A stretch of 64,000 nt of DNA, taken from assembly GCF_037392515.1 (NCBI RefSeq), contig NC_090282.1:57932843-57996842 (forward strand), written 5' to 3'. The notes under the pieces are model-generated. The model made no database searches. It worked only from the letters and a program-made list of their open reading frames with translations, and had not been told where the DNA came from. Numbering within the stretch: the stretch's first letter is position 1; each line of letters begins with the position of its first letter. Origin of the DNA: Haliotis asinina. Lineage: Eukaryota; Mollusca; Gastropoda; Lepetellida; Haliotidae. Of the stretch, positions 11,101 through 23,650 are shown in pieces. Both the position numbers and the translations under genes were made by a program.

Positions 11101-14100
11101 CTCCTTAGTGTGCACTGCTGTGATATAATACTTGGCAATTTCACTCAAACATATCAGATTCTCATTGAAGAGGTGCTGTATATCTTATCTGTTGCCATTC
11201 AAACCCTTGCTATTCAAATTTACACTGACTGAAAAACCCACAGTGGTTACTGCGACCAATTCATGATAACAATTTGTTGCCCCTGACAACCTGCTTTGTT
11301 GTTGTGTCAGAGAGCGTGTGCTCCTGGTATCCACGATATGCAAAGTGTGAATGTGTGTATACCTTCATGCTTGCATGAATAAATAATGACACACCTGTCT
11401 GGTGTGACACTAGGTAATGACATACATGCTTTGACTGATTGTAACTCATGCAAGTTTGCATATCACGGCAGTTTTTCTTGGGCTGTTCCTTATTTGATTA
11501 CTTTTGTTTTTTTCACTGTTTTGTGAGTTTTTTTTGTAACTGTATCACATCAACCTATCGTAACACTTGGTGAATAAATTTTGTTTGCTGTAAGTAAGAC
11601 AGAAACTTTCCATCCCACAAGTAGCACACTGCAGATATCAGATTCATATATAACTTGGAAAATGTTCTACAGTGTGAAAAATAATTAAAAAATGAAGCAT
11701 ATGTATTTGCATTTAATATTGTTTATTGTGTATAAAAATAACGGTGAAGGAAAATGACACAGAAGAAGTAAAAAAAGCCCCTTTAATGTCTCTTGTACAA
11801 TGGCACACAACCACTGAAAAATAAACTATAGTTGAGCAAAACACTTCTATTTGATAAACAAGAACTTTCAAACACAACATGTTCAAATATCATTTAGAAG
11901 TTCATCCATCCATCCATTTTGACCTCTGAAGATCCAGGTCAGAAATGGTCTTCAACAATCCATGGTTGTTGTAAGAGGCGATTAAAAGGATCTGGTGGTA
12001 AGACTTGATGACACATATTGTATCCCAATCATACAGAATGATGCTCATGCTATTGTCCTCTGGATTGTCTGGTCCAGTCTCAATTATATACAGACCACCG
12101 CCATAGAGCCTGAATATTGCTGAGTGTGGTGTTGTACAACAAACCAAACAATCACAGGATGCTCACCATGTTGATTTTGTCCACAGAGAAGCAGGGAGCT
12201 CCAGCTAAGGCCATCAAGCAACAAGGCATGCACCATGTTCCTGGGAAGTTCGAAGGGGAACCCACATACAAAAGTGAGTACATATCATTGAGCAGGCAGA
12301 TAGTTATAATCTTCAATGGAAGAAATAGTGACATAAAGCCAGGTTGTCTAAGGTACCACAATCTGTTGTTCACAGATATACCAGAAACAAGGAATAATTG
12401 TTCTGAATCACTCACTAGACCTCCTTGTTTCCGGGGATGTCAGTGTCATACCTGTTGTTTTAGTGAAAGGGTTAGAACTGCATCATGTCAGGTTTTCCTC
12501 CAACATCAGCTCTTTGACATGAAATTGGGCAATGGGGTAGCTTAGTGGTCTCAGCATATGCTTGTCATGCTGAAGACCCAGGTTTGATTCCCCATATGGT
12601 TACAGTGTGTGTTACATACCTGGTGTCCCCAGTTGTGATATTGCTGGAATATGGCTAAAGTGGCTTAACACATTAATCTCTAGTCTGTCTCACAGTCCCT
12701 GAACTACATCATTTTGCTGACTGCCAAGCCTTCTCTGCAGTGCTAAAGCCTTAAATGAAGCAAGTCTAGATTTCTTAAGGTTCAGGAATCTGTTTCTTCG
12801 GCTCCTTTTCCATTAAAATGGGTTTGTTTGTTACTTTCAAAATTATCTATATTCAGAGACAAGGCCTGAGTCTAATTGATCTCCTTTACATGTATGCTCA
12901 TAGTCGCAGGCACAAGAAGCTCTAACCTCCTGCTGGTAATTAAGAACACCAGGAGACACCGGTTTCTTGTGCCTATTTTGCGTGGAAACCTTTTTTTAAA
13001 TACCACTGATGTAGCTGCGAGATAACTTGTGGTGGCAAATTCAAGCAGTGATTAAGAATTGTTGTGTGTTCATAGGTATGTTTGTCTAGAAGGGAAATGG
13101 CTGGATATTATGAAATCAGTCGGTAGCATCTTAAATGTTTCCACTGAAGCATAAATTATTTGCATAGATTTGACCTGTGCATATTTGATTTAATGGATGT
13201 ATATTTTCCCTGACTTAAGATTTCTTAATGCTTCTGTTTCTAGGTGACTACAGAAAGTGGGACATGGCTGGTCGTCCAAACAGATATGGTGATGTTTCCA
13301 CCTGGCACCCTCCTCAGCAGCCTTTTGAAGGCCAGAGCACGTTCACTCGGGATTACCAGCGCTACAACCAGGCTCCCAGAACCTCCATGAAACCAGTGGA
13401 GGCAGCCAAAATGTCTGATGCTCCTTTTGATGGAAACACAGGCTACAATGCTGCATACATTAAACATCCTCTTCAGGCAAAGTTTGTGAAAGAGAAGGAC
13501 ACCTACAAACCATCTGGTGTCCGCTTCGACGGCCTGTCCACCTTCAAGAGAGACTACCAAGGAGCTTATGCACCAAAAACGGAAAGCTGCAAGCCTGATG
13601 CTCAGGCATTCCAATCTCAGGCACCTCTTGAAGACATGACAACCTTTAAGAATGACTACCGGAGATGGGAAGCTGATCGTCCATATGTACGTGACCCAGA
13701 GCAGTACAAGAAGCCAGTTGGCGACATGGACATGAACACTACACATCATTTGGCTTTCAAGGAATATCCTTTACAGCGTGCCTTAGCCAAGAGGCCCCAC
13801 TCTGCCAATGTCATGAAGGCTGGACCTTTCAATGGAGTAACAAACTACTCCACGGACTTCCGCCCGTGGGACCTTGGCCAGAGGAGCCGTCCAGTGATGA
13901 AGCAAGACTACCTACCCAACACTGCACCATTTGAGGGCATGTCCACCCAGAAGTCTCACTACATTCCCCACCCTCTCAACCCCAACCAAAGCTGCAAACC
14001 TTCCAATGACTTCGTCCAGAGCCAAGGTCCCTTTGATGACAACACCATGTACAGGATGGACTACACCCCGAAGGCATCGGAGCCCTGCCCTGCTGCAATC

Positions 14101-14238
14101 ATCGACACCACACGGTCCACTTACAAATTTGTGGAACTTGATACTCGTGGCCACAAGCTTTATCAACCTGTTTTTGAGTCTGTCACACCGCTTAACAGAG
14201 GCACCCCTCAAGCTAAAATGCAAACTCTTGTTGCATAG
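2140..14238 (+). CDS. SAXO: Gene A: SAXO-family stabilizer of axonemal microtubules, 5 exons, about 470 aa
   Basis: Join of 2140-2180, 6699-6875, 10013-10125, 12187-12273 and 13244-14238; phases at the joins are 2, 2, 1, 1 and the total is 1413 nt ending in TAG. SAXO proteins bind and stabilise microtubules of cilia, flagella, basal bodies and centrioles (family knowledge). The N-terminus shows the hallmark Cys-rich motif CICEICTCG across exon 1 and RHRCPH at the start of exon 2, then LLSEY. The rest is Mn-type modules of about 33-34 residues with patterns such as PFDGNTGYNAAY, MKPVEAAK and KRPHSANVM. Length is close to vertebrate SAXO1 (about 470 aa). All splice sites are GT-AG. It could be called SAXO1 or SAXO2; the sequence alone does not decide. 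The 3' half (exons 3-5) was duplicated to make gene B. Confidence 0.9.
3166..3263 (+). repeat. 98-bp direct repeat, copy 1
   Basis: The stretch from GCAATGTTTTGAGCAT to CATTTTGTGTGACA recurs almost unchanged at 5958-6055, about 2.8 kb away in the same intron. Class unknown; it may be a fragment of a dispersed element. Confidence 0.7.
3680..4075 (-). repeat. Degraded R2-family repeat
   Basis: Reads on the minus strand. The right end GACTGCCACCATATAG...GGAATATTGTGC and the left part with CTGGCTTAGAATTGGTCTCTAA are diverged versions of the R2 copies at 11900-12150 and 31475-31712. Boundaries are approximate. Confidence 0.35.
5091..5237 (+). mobile_element. tRNA-derived SINE copy
   Basis: Begins GTGGGGTAGCCATGTGGTTGA (A-box region), followed by a mutated B-box (GTTCAGTTCCCC) and a short tail with GTGGCATAAAAC and CACACACTC. 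An old copy in intron 1 of gene A. Confidence 0.65.
5958..6055 (+). repeat. 98-bp direct repeat, copy 2
   Basis: Near-identical partner of 3166-3263, with a few substitutions (GAGCATCATATCACC instead of GAGCATCGTATTACC). Confidence 0.7.
6105..6217 (-). mobile_element. tRNA-derived SINE copy, minus strand
   Basis: Reverse-complement SINE: AATATTTCAGCAGGGGACATC, AAATGGGCTTCACACATTGT, GAATCGAACC (B-box complement) and AAGGCTACCCTAC (A-box complement). In intron 1 of gene A, antisense to the gene. Confidence 0.7.
6699..6875 (+). CDS. SAXO: Gene A exon 2
   Basis: 177 nt between CCTCACAG and GTATGT, phase 2 at both ends. It completes the Cys-rich motif (GRHRCPHRP) and carries LLSEYNTTYRAHPIVPRESC, the segment that aligns with LSEYSKRYHTHPIPARESY encoded by the second exon of genes B and C. 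It ends DRTTHR with the Arg codon split. Confidence 0.88.
7391..7543 (-). mobile_element. tRNA-derived SINE copy, minus strand
   Basis: Shows CCAGTAATATCACGACAGGG, AAATGGGCTTCACTC and CACATAGCTACCCTACCACC, the reverse complement of SINE body and head. Diverged copy. Confidence 0.65.
7654..8105 (-). pseudogene. Penelope-like retroelement fragment with GIY-YIG endonuclease domain
   Basis: Minus-strand frames encode HLLACNSCNKQHVGETKRAF then RTRLSEHFADITHKRDNH, the pattern of the GIY-YIG endonuclease that ends Penelope-like reverse transcriptases, where the VGET block and RLSEH are typical. Upstream on the same strand are NDCQSHSVVH and a Cys-rich stretch (SCKVCRN) that also fit the family. No reverse transcriptase region is present and the frame is broken near 7694-7881, so this is a 5'-truncated dead copy in intron 2 of gene A. 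Confidence 0.7.
8310..8510. repeat. Imperfect CACCGG/CCACTGG-rich simple sequence
   Basis: A GC-rich island in AT-rich surroundings made of irregular repeats of CCACTGG, CACCGG and GCCACC. No fixed period and no convincing frame. Confidence 0.45.
8511..8870 (+). mobile_element. LTR-like stretch, possible solo LTR remnant
   Basis: Follows the order of a retrotransposon LTR: GC-rich lead, TATA box (GGGTATATATACACC at about 8581), then AATAAA (about 8814-8819) and an end near TTATTGAC followed by TGGCACCAATG, which could be a primer-binding-site remnant. No partner LTR or gag/pol frame is visible and it sits beside the Penelope fragment, so the call is tentative. Confidence 0.2.
10013..10125 (+). 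CDS. SAXO: Gene A exon 3
   Basis: 113 nt between CATATATTTCAG and GTAGGT. Read in phase 2 it gives VDYIPHAVERPQFHVPDEYK and then RPAGEHDMMTSYHKDYTG. The copy at 29809-29921 (gene B) differs by Ala-to-Asp and Glu-to-Lys in HAVER/HDVKR. The frame is fixed by the DYIPH module pattern. Confidence 0.88.
10342..10490 (+). mobile_element. tRNA-derived SINE copy (shared by both units)
   Basis: GGGGTAGCGTAGTGGTTAGA (A-box), GGTTCGATTCTCC (B-box), GATATTGCTGGACTATTGCT and CATACTCACT. Its counterpart is at 30138-30290, so it predates the segmental duplication. Confidence 0.8.
11900..12150 (-). repeat. R2-family repeat, minus strand
   Basis: Runs from GATCCAGGTCAGAAATGGTC through TTGTAAGAGGCGATTAAA and CAGACCACCGCCATAGAGCC to ATTGCTGAGTGTGGTG. 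It duplicates the copy at 31475-31712 and ends about 40 bp before exon 4. Confidence 0.65.
12187..12273 (+). CDS. SAXO: Gene A exon 4
   Basis: 87 nt between TTGTCCACAG and GTGAGT, phase 1 at both ends. Encodes EKQGAPAKAIKQQG and MHHVPGKFEGEPTYK, a module with the FEGEPTY turn typical of the family. The gene B copy (31751-31837) differs by one silent change (ACA/ACT). Confidence 0.87.
12274..13243 (+). other. SAXO: Gene A intron 4
   Basis: About 1 kb with one SINE (12534-12672). It ends CTTCTGTTTCTAG. The in-frame ATG at 13228 lies inside this intron and is not a start codon. Confidence 0.78.
12534..12672 (+). mobile_element. tRNA-derived SINE copy (shared by both units)
   Basis: GGGGTAGCTTAGTGGTCTCA, GGTTTGATTCCCC and GATATTGCTGGAATATGGCT. 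Counterpart at 32091-32231. Confidence 0.78.
13244..14238 (+). CDS. SAXO: Gene A exon 5 (main Mn-module exon, stop)
   Basis: 995 nt from the acceptor TTCTAG to TAG at 14236-14238. It opens DYRKWDMAGRPNRYGDVST, then one 618-bp block (13303-13920) of six modules from WHPPQQPFEGQSTF to KQDYLPN, then two further modules (TAPFEGMSTQKSHY, GPFDDNTMYRMDY) and a short tail ending QAKMQTLVA. The 618-bp block occurs three times in gene B. Confidence 0.92.
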
Positions 14239-16140
14239 TTACTGCCTTTTGAAAGACTAATAACCACATGTACAGTTTGTATCCTTCCATGGCTGTGGCG
14301 AATTCTGATTTTAATATTGATCTAAGTAAGAAGTAGTAAAATACATTCATCTTTTTTTTAAAGCTAGAAATGTAATGTTACAATGCATGCACATTCAAAT
14401 TATAGGGTAAATTCTGAATTCTAAATGTTATTTTTTCATGTTTTTGGTCACTAGAGAGAAGTTCATAAGCTCAGCCAACCACTGATACATGGTGGGAGGA
14501 TTTTTGTAGACACATAGTATTAATGTGTTGCAGCATTGGAAGACTATTATTCCGTCCAGAGTTATCTGCCTTGCTACAGCAGGCTTCTCCATTCTGCCAA
14601 ATGTGTGATTCTGCCATAGTTAATAATATAGACATATTTTTAAACGCATTTTTATCATATTCTGTAGGAAGTCTTGTAGATTCACTGCCTTCATAGAGCC
14701 ACTTGACTGATATATAAATCTGTTATATTTGTTGCCTAGAAGGAAACTATTTTATAGTCCTTCCATTGGTAATATTTCACAGTTAATTTTATTTATGAAT
14801 ATTCATATATAACTGTATGTTTTGTTCAGAAAGAAATACTTCGAATTTTTATTGGAAAAGCATTTTCGAGAATTGTTTTGACCAGTTTTTCTTTTCCAGG
14901 AAGGAAGATATGTTTCATTCATTCCATTGTTAGTGACTCTTCTTTAAGTTTTCTTGCAAATTTATGAATGATTTTATTATTAGGAAAAAAGTCTATGCAG
15001 ATTTATAACTGCCAGGCCTGGTAGCTGGCTTGTTTATTATTTTGATATGTGTATGTTACTCATATGTCCAACATACTGTGATATTCAAGTGTAAATACTG
15101 TCAATCAACAAATTTAAATTCTCTTTAAGGAACATTGTTATTTATTGAGGAATTGTTGAATTTGTCAAGATGGGGGTAGAGTGATTATCTTCAATTTCGA
15201 TATTTCGATAATGAAGGATTTTGTTTGAAGATATTCATGATATTAGTACACCAGTCTTTATCTTTACATGTCTGAATTTTTCCAGCACTTTTGTTGTGAA
15301 AATCAAAGAAGAATTCCAGTTCGTTCACTGTTTCAATTTCTAACATTTAAGCCCTGTGTGTTAGGTATTGTATTAAATCACCAGAGTTTTTGTTTTTATA
15401 AGGTTTTTTAATATAGAAACAATAATTATAATCCAGTAAAGAATTTGTTAAGGCAAAACAGAACAAATGGTTGATATTATGATAAAGAAAAGCAAGATCT
15501 GTAAGACTGTTTCATGTTTTCCCATGTATTCTTGTTACTTAATCATGAGTATCAGTTTTCGATTGAGGACTTTCATTTATGGTTTGTTCAGGAAAAGATA
15601 TCGGAAATATTAGAGAATCCCTTTTCTTGATATTTTAAAGAATAAAAGCGTGTTGTTTACGTAACTGAAGTTACAAAGATCATGCTACTATTAAGTCCAG
15701 CAACACAATTGTTATCCTTGTTCAGTAAGATAATTATATTTCAATGAAAACCATTAGGAAAATTGACATTTCATGTAAGATGTAATCTGTTGTAATGTTT
15801 GTAATATTGATAAATATAAAATGATTCCTATTTCACAATGTTCAAACCTGTTTCATTAGTGTAGAAGTGACTGAGTGCATTGGTAACTGCACACTGATGA
15901 TAGATACATGTGCTTGTATGTTATGTACAAATATTTGTCTCGTGTTGAGAGAATGTAGAGACATTTCAGTGCTGAAATGAACATCACTGTCATTGTAAAT
16001 AAATGTAACTAATTATCTATGTGAACTTTACTCTATCAATTATTGGTACCACATCTGTGATCTGGTTTTGATGTTCTCATCAGAACACTGGGTATTCATT
16101 GGAAAAGATATCTCGCAATAAAACATGCAAATGTCACATC
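14239..16140 (+). other. SAXO: Gene A 3' untranslated region
   Basis: About 1.9 kb, AT-rich, without a credible frame and well conserved with 35022-38270 downstream of gene B apart from the transposon there. The end is placed after the AATAAA at 16117-16122, which is followed by a GT-rich stretch (GTTGTTTTTTGTGTC). Earlier AATAAA hexamers (for example near 15642) could give shorter forms. Confidence 0.6.
16117..16122 (+). promoter_or_regulatory. Candidate poly(A) signal of gene A
   Basis: AATAAA in CTCGCAATAAAACATGC followed within about 30 nt by a T/GT-rich element. The context is conserved at 38248-38253 downstream of gene B. Confidence 0.55.
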
Positions 16141-16189
16141 TTTCCGAGTTGTTTTTTGTGTCTGAGGGTAAGTGATATGGGATAAGTAT

Positions 16190-16357
16190 GGTAAGGCATC
16201 CAAGTGGTTAAGGTGTTCGCTTGTCATGCCAAAGACATTGGTTTAATTCCTACATTGGCACAATGTGTGAAGTCCATTTATTGTATCCCTGGCCATGATA
16301 TCGCTGGAATATTGCTATTTATTGCTGAAATATTGCAAGAGACTAAGACTGAACTCA
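16190..16357 (+). mobile_element. tRNA-derived SINE copy (shared by both units)
   Basis: Head GGTAAGGCATCCAAGTGGTTA, then GGTTTAATTCC, GATATCGCTGGAATATTGCT and CTGAACTCACTC. It has a short internal duplication of TATTGCT. Counterpart at 38320-38492. Confidence 0.75.
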
Positions 16358-16421
16358 CTCTGCTTGAAAAGTGGTCCATTAATGGGTCAAATTAATCTTC
16401 AGCAAAGCCGAAAGTAATTTT

Positions 16422-16623
16422 GGGAAAGTTTCCACCCGTAACCCCGTTTTATTTTATCATTCTATAATAAAGAACAAAATTTTCTTAGCAAAAATCTTTA
16501 ACACCAACCATTACCCTAACCCTAAACCACATTCTTACTCTAATCCTAAGACCCTAAAACCTCGAAATAATCCTAATAAATAGGATACTTCTCAAGCGGG
16601 GGTTACGGGCGGAACTCTTACCC
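16422..16623. mobile_element. Candidate MITE, unit 1 only
   Basis: About 200 bp with imperfect inverted ends: the left end starts GGGAAAGTTTCCACCCGTAA and the right end ends TTACGGGCGGAACTCTTACC, complementary with a few mismatches. The interior is AT-rich and contains a CCCTAACCCTAA stretch. The corresponding place in unit 2 has unrelated sequence, so the target site cannot be read cleanly. Confidence 0.4.
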
Positions 16624-17795
16624 ATGGATTCACTTAATGAACTGGTAACCTTGTAATCTATTGAAAGATTTCTAGAATTACAGTAGAGAGTGAAATAAAT
16701 ACCACTCACGTGTACTGCACTCTATTTACTACTTCCTTGTTGTAATTATGTCTTGTCAATCGTGTTTTCCAATTTTAACTTTCAAGAAAGTAAGAAAGTC
16801 AACAAAGACAATATGTGGCATCATCATTAATGCGCAGTTTGGATACGATGACATGTGTCTCCCAAGTCAGCGAGCCTGACTACCAAATGAGGTAATTCTG
16901 TTAGTTGCCTCCAACAAGCATGGTTGCTGAAGGTCAATTCTAAACTGAGTGTATCACGTGAGCATGATACTGTCGCAGGAACTACAGACAGTTGATTCTA
17001 TCTGATGTATTTTATTCGAAAGATGATAAACCTGTGGATCACAACAACATACTATAGGTGTTGCCGGACATGGCTGTCCATAGACAATATTAAGGTTAAA
17101 TAATTTGTCAAAATATTCAAAGTGTTCAAAATATATTTGGTGGGATTAATTGTACTTTATACAATTAAAAATAATCATTTGCAATTCTCCCAAAACATGG
17201 TTGGATGTTATGTTGAATAAAAGTCAAACATGAGAAATAAACATCATCTACATAATTACCACAGTCATTCAAAATTCACAACATACCTGTGGACCACAAC
17301 AACATCCTGTTGTTGCCTGACATGTTGTGTGCTGGGCACATGTAGCTTTTATAGAGAGCAGTCATATGACCTTCCTCTGCAACACTTGCATCGGCTGTAT
17401 GTGCCAAGGCACAGGATGTACCTGTCAGACCACAAGTAAGGTGAACTGTCTGTGCCAACATGGGTGAGTGCTGAAAGTAAGGTGCAGTGTTAATGACAAA
17501 ACATTTTAGCCTGTGATACTAGCAGAAATCATTATTTCTTGATTATAATGTTTATAGTAAATCATTAACATCTATAAATCAGCCCATAACCTTGGTAATA
17601 CCACAATTATTTGATGACAGACTACATTGGGATTGTTACGAGCGCTTCTGACAATTTAAATCATCAGCGCGTCGATTCTGCAGGCGACAAGTTTGAACAT
17701 GCCGGGAATCTTTAACGCGAGGGAGAAAGCATAAAGGGAGACGGCTAAATGGAAAGCGCGCGTAAATTTCCAAACTCTCAACTGAAGGCGTGTGG
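16624..17795. other. Intergenic sequence, no gene seen
   Basis: Holds an R2-like fragment at about 16835-16960 (GTTTGGATACGATGACATGT, AGCGAGCCTGACTACC) and a stretch at about 16945-17517 absent from unit 2, in which CCTGTGGATCACAACAACAT recurs in variant form. ORFs of about 60-70 codons on both strands show no family features. Confidence 0.5.
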
Positions 17796-17796
17796 T

Positions 17797-17854
17797 TCGG
17801 TAGCCTGTTGGTTAAAAGTTTTCGCTCGTCACAATGAAGACCCGGGTTAACTTT

Positions 17855-17870
<16 letters not shown>
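17797..17870 (+). mobile_element. 5' half of a SINE split by a LINE insertion
   Basis: GTTCGGTAGCCTGTTGGTTAA and GAAGACCCGGGTTAACTTTCCC followed by GTGTGT; the body resumes at about 20690 (TGTGAAGCCCATTTCTGGAG). The undivided copy is in unit 2 at 39517-39677. Confidence 0.75.
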
Positions 17871-20685
<2,815 letters not shown>

Positions 20686-20689
20686 AAAT

Positions 20690-20765
20690 GTGAAGCCCAT
20701 TTCTGGAGTCCCCCCGCCATGATATTGCTGGAATAAGGCGCCTTAAAACTCAACTCACTCACTCC
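20690..20765 (+). mobile_element. 3' half of the SINE split by the LINE
   Basis: TGTGAAGCCCATTTCTGGAG, GATATTGCTGGAATAAGGCG and AACTCAACTCACTCACTC; continues the fragment at 17797-17870. Confidence 0.75.
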
Positions 20766-21270
20766 GAGCTCGGCGTGGGCCTTTTATTCTGTTAAACACA
20801 TTACTAGGGAACATGTTAATTTTGGGATTACGCTTACGCAAAGTAAAAGTCATATTGGAACACAAATTTACCATTTGTCATCACCGACCAACCATTGTCT
20901 ATGACGCACTGTCTATTTTTGGTTCACTCTTTGAGATGATAAACCTTGTCAGGCGGATTGACATGTGCATGTTTGAAAATGTAGCAAGCTGTGGGACATT
21001 TCAGAACCCTGATGATAAAAATCTAAAAATGATGCAATGCAAGAGCTAAAGTATAACTGTGAAATACGTTTAAATCAACTGCATGCAAATCATGGAGTGA
21101 TTGAATCTGAACAAGACCTTATATTTAATTAATTGGTCACAGACCTGCACTCCCACTAAAACCGCACAACGATAAACGCAGAAGAAAACACGTGTGGTCT
21201 TTGTGTGCACCAAATAGATATAATCTACATCCATGGAGATCCGGATTAAAAGTGCTCTTACGGGTGGTTG

Positions 21271-21371
21271 AACTGACACAGGTCATCGGTGGTCAGGCTC
21301 GTTGACCTGACTGACACAGGTCATCGGTGGTCAGGATCGTTGACCTGACTGACACAGGTCATCGGTGGTCA
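21271..21371. repeat. 38-bp tandem repeat, about 2.7 copies
   Basis: Repeats of GACACAGGTCATCGGTGGTC joined by AGGCTCGTTGACCTGACT. Present in the same place in unit 2 (40842-40955). No spacer structure. Confidence 0.85.
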
Positions 21372-21374
21372 TGC

Positions 21375-21455
21375 AGTCTAAGTAAACTTAGTCTCAATGT
21401 TATTCGTTACACTCCACTCAGTAGGCTCAGTACTGAGAGTAGGTTTACTTAGACT
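21375..21455. repeat. 81-bp foldback (inverted repeat), unit 1
   Basis: Arms of about 22 bp, AGTCTAAGTAAACTTAGTCT at the left and its imperfect complement at the right (ending GTTTACTTAGACT), around a loop of about 37 bp that includes a smaller GGCTCAGTACTGAG inverted stretch. The unit 2 copy (40959-41039) has only one arm mismatch. Confidence 0.75.
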
Positions 21456-23090
21456 GGTGCTCATGATGTCACTCTCTGGTTTGTCTGGCCTTATTAACAG
21501 AAAGCCCTCGTATTAGGTCCTGGGCCAAACCCTTTAATTGTAGAATTTACCCCCAAGACTGAGGTGATTGGTTTTTCTGCCTAACTGTGCCAGAAAGTGA
21601 CATGTGTTTTCCTTAAAATATATGTTTGTTGAGGCGTCAGCCAACAAATATACAGTAGTGTTATCAACTATTCATGACCACTTCCATTCAATAGTTTAAT
21701 TACATACTTGCAATGACATACTCGCACAAAAACACATACAGCTGTGTAAAGTGTTATAGTGTCTAATTTAGAACAGCCATCGTCCACATACTTCTAGAAA
21801 ACCCAAACTATGTAACCAAGCAACATGGGACTTATTTGTTATTATTTAATCTGCATTCTTAATCTTTATCGCTCCCACAGTATACAGCGTCTTGTCAGCT
21901 ACCCTGTTCCTCTTTGTCACTCCCATTAATTACTGTACATGAATATGGCATTTATGGCCTTTGTTGGTCATCCCTCTTGGCTGTGTCTGTCATCACATCA
22001 ACTGTAGATGGAAGTGCTATTGCTTCTCTATCTGTCCATTGTTGAAACTTTGCTTGTCCATTGTTGTTAAAAACTGTATGTATATGTATGCTCACATCTA
22101 TACTATTTGTGTGGAGGTCCGGTATTCCCACTGTCTGTGTAAGGACGACCTCGAACAGGATTATGCCGGTCGTAGGAAACGCCCTTGGCCCAGATTTTCA
22201 AAGCTCTCTTAGTGCTAAAATAGCCGTGTAAGTGCCATACATTAACATGACCTTACGAGTTTCTTAGCGCAAACAGAGCTTCTAAAATCTAGGCCCTGGG
22301 CTTGAGCTGTAAGTCCGTTCTCCTCATACATGTACATTTGTTTCTCACGTCTTGTGTAAGCAACTAAAGAAGTTGGTACTCAACTTTGCCTACGTCTTCA
22401 ACTCGACGTATTCTTATTAATTTGTGTCAGTGCAACAGTGTCATATGCCTCCTTATATTGACACACAATGCCATTCGTACCTACTCGGCTTGCCGGAATG
22501 ACACGAGTAGTTACGAATGACACAATGCCTGGCAATATGTCCTAACGACCACAATAGCAACAGAAAAACAAACACATGGGACGAAACCGGATTCAGCTGT
22601 ATGTTATCTTTGACCGGCTTTCTGTACACCGACTGAGTCAGGTGAAAATCAGAAAAAATTGAAAATTGCGTAAAAGTCTTGAATGTGGGAAACTGGCCCC
22701 GGGTCTTGACAAGACGTCCTAATATGTTAAACCCATGACTACCCCAAAAGTGGAACTCATTTAGCTGCATGGTTTGCAACCATAGTCACCGTAAACCGAA
22801 GGACGAAGAGACCAGTTCTTCCTCGGATCTTCACGTGTACTACTGTGCCGAAAATAGCCGTCGAAACACAGCATATCTCAAGTCCATAATACAACCGAAT
22901 TTTCACCCTCGAATATCCATCTTTTTCTTTCGGCGAGATTCCAGCTGTATGACAACGATCTGTAGTTAATTAATCGACAATCCAGTGATAGACACCATAT
23001 ACATCGATCCAGGTAACTGTTATACCATGTTATGTGCAACCAGATCAGCCAATACGCCACCCCATCCCTTAATCGTCTTAATTAGAGTCG
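21456..23090. other. Intergenic sequence, no gene seen
   Basis: Aligns with 41040-42650 of unit 2 with several indels. Short frames (for example 22453-22779 minus, also partly open in unit 2) have no recognisable domain and are disrupted between the units, which argues against coding. Confidence 0.5.
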
Positions 23091-23191
23091 CGGTGAGGTA
23101 GCTTAAAGGTTAAAGCGTCCGCTCGTCAAGCCAAAGACCCGGGTTTGATTCCCCTCTTAGGTGCAATATGTGAGGTCTATTCCTGGTGCCC
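23091..23191 (+). mobile_element. Truncated SINE (unit 1)
   Basis: Begins GAGGTAGCTTAAAGGTTAAA and contains GGGTTTGATTCCCC and CTATTCCTGGTGCCCC, then breaks off into the segment that is inverted relative to unit 2. The full copy is at 42649-42807. Confidence 0.72.
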
Positions 23192-23320
23192 CGGTGGGTG
23201 TTGAGTCATGAATGGTCTGTAGGTGTTTGCGGAAGGGTAGACACGTAGAATCCCAACTGTCTTAAGCGGTCTTTGTGTTGTTAATACAACACAGACATTC
23301 ACAAGTCAACAGCATTCGTT
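23192..23320. other. Segment inverted relative to unit 2
   Basis: From GAGTCATGAATGGTCTGTAG to AAGTCAACAGCATTCGTT this is the reverse complement, with few mismatches, of about 43261-43383 in unit 2. The left breakpoint lies inside a SINE. Confidence 0.75.
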
Positions 23321-23574
23321 GGTATAAAATATAATTGTGGCTACCTCAGGGGTTTGAGAAATAGACACTGCTAAAAGTTGTCCAAAACGTTTGTGTGTGT
23401 GTTGAAAAACAGTAAATTTCTCCGTTTTTTATCGTGGCTCTTGACACTGTGTACATCTTAATGTTATAATAAATTCGCAGGAACGAAACAATATTTGACT
23501 AGTTGTAATTCAATGACAGGAAACAATAACAAAACCACGACAGTCGGCCCAATAAAGGGCTGGTAAAACTAACA

Positions 23575-23606
23575 ACACACACTCGCAAGCACACAAACAC
23601 GCACGT

Positions 23607-23650
<44 letters not shown>
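23575..23650. repeat. (CA)n microsatellite
   Basis: ACACACTCGCAAGCACACAA, GTGCGTGCGCGCGCGC and then about 30 bp of pure CA. The shorter counterpart is near 45250-45290. Confidence 0.85.

Larger units (their letters stand above)
10126..12186 (+). other. SAXO: Gene A intron 3
   Basis: About 2.1 kb, with a SINE at 10342-10490 and a minus-strand R2 repeat at 11900-12150. The stretch 10750-10985 has no counterpart in unit 2 (indel). Nothing coding seen. Confidence 0.75.

Noticed and set aside
13228-13243. ATG at 13228 (and 32793) as the start of a single-exon protein
   Set aside because: The ATG lies before a canonical TTCTAG acceptor and upstream exons join in phase; the sequence between is intronic.
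13240-13749. 169-codon minus-strand frame, with relatives at 32805-33314, 33477-33932 and 34095-34550
   Set aside because: Exact antisense of the SAXO module exons, repeating with the 618-bp period; openness follows from the codon bias of the sense strand.
16500-16560. Telomere-like CCCTAA repeats
   Set aside because: Only two adjacent units inside a candidate MITE.
21271-21371. Regular 38-bp repeats as a CRISPR-like array
   Set aside because: Direct tandem repeats with no spacers, in a eukaryotic genome.
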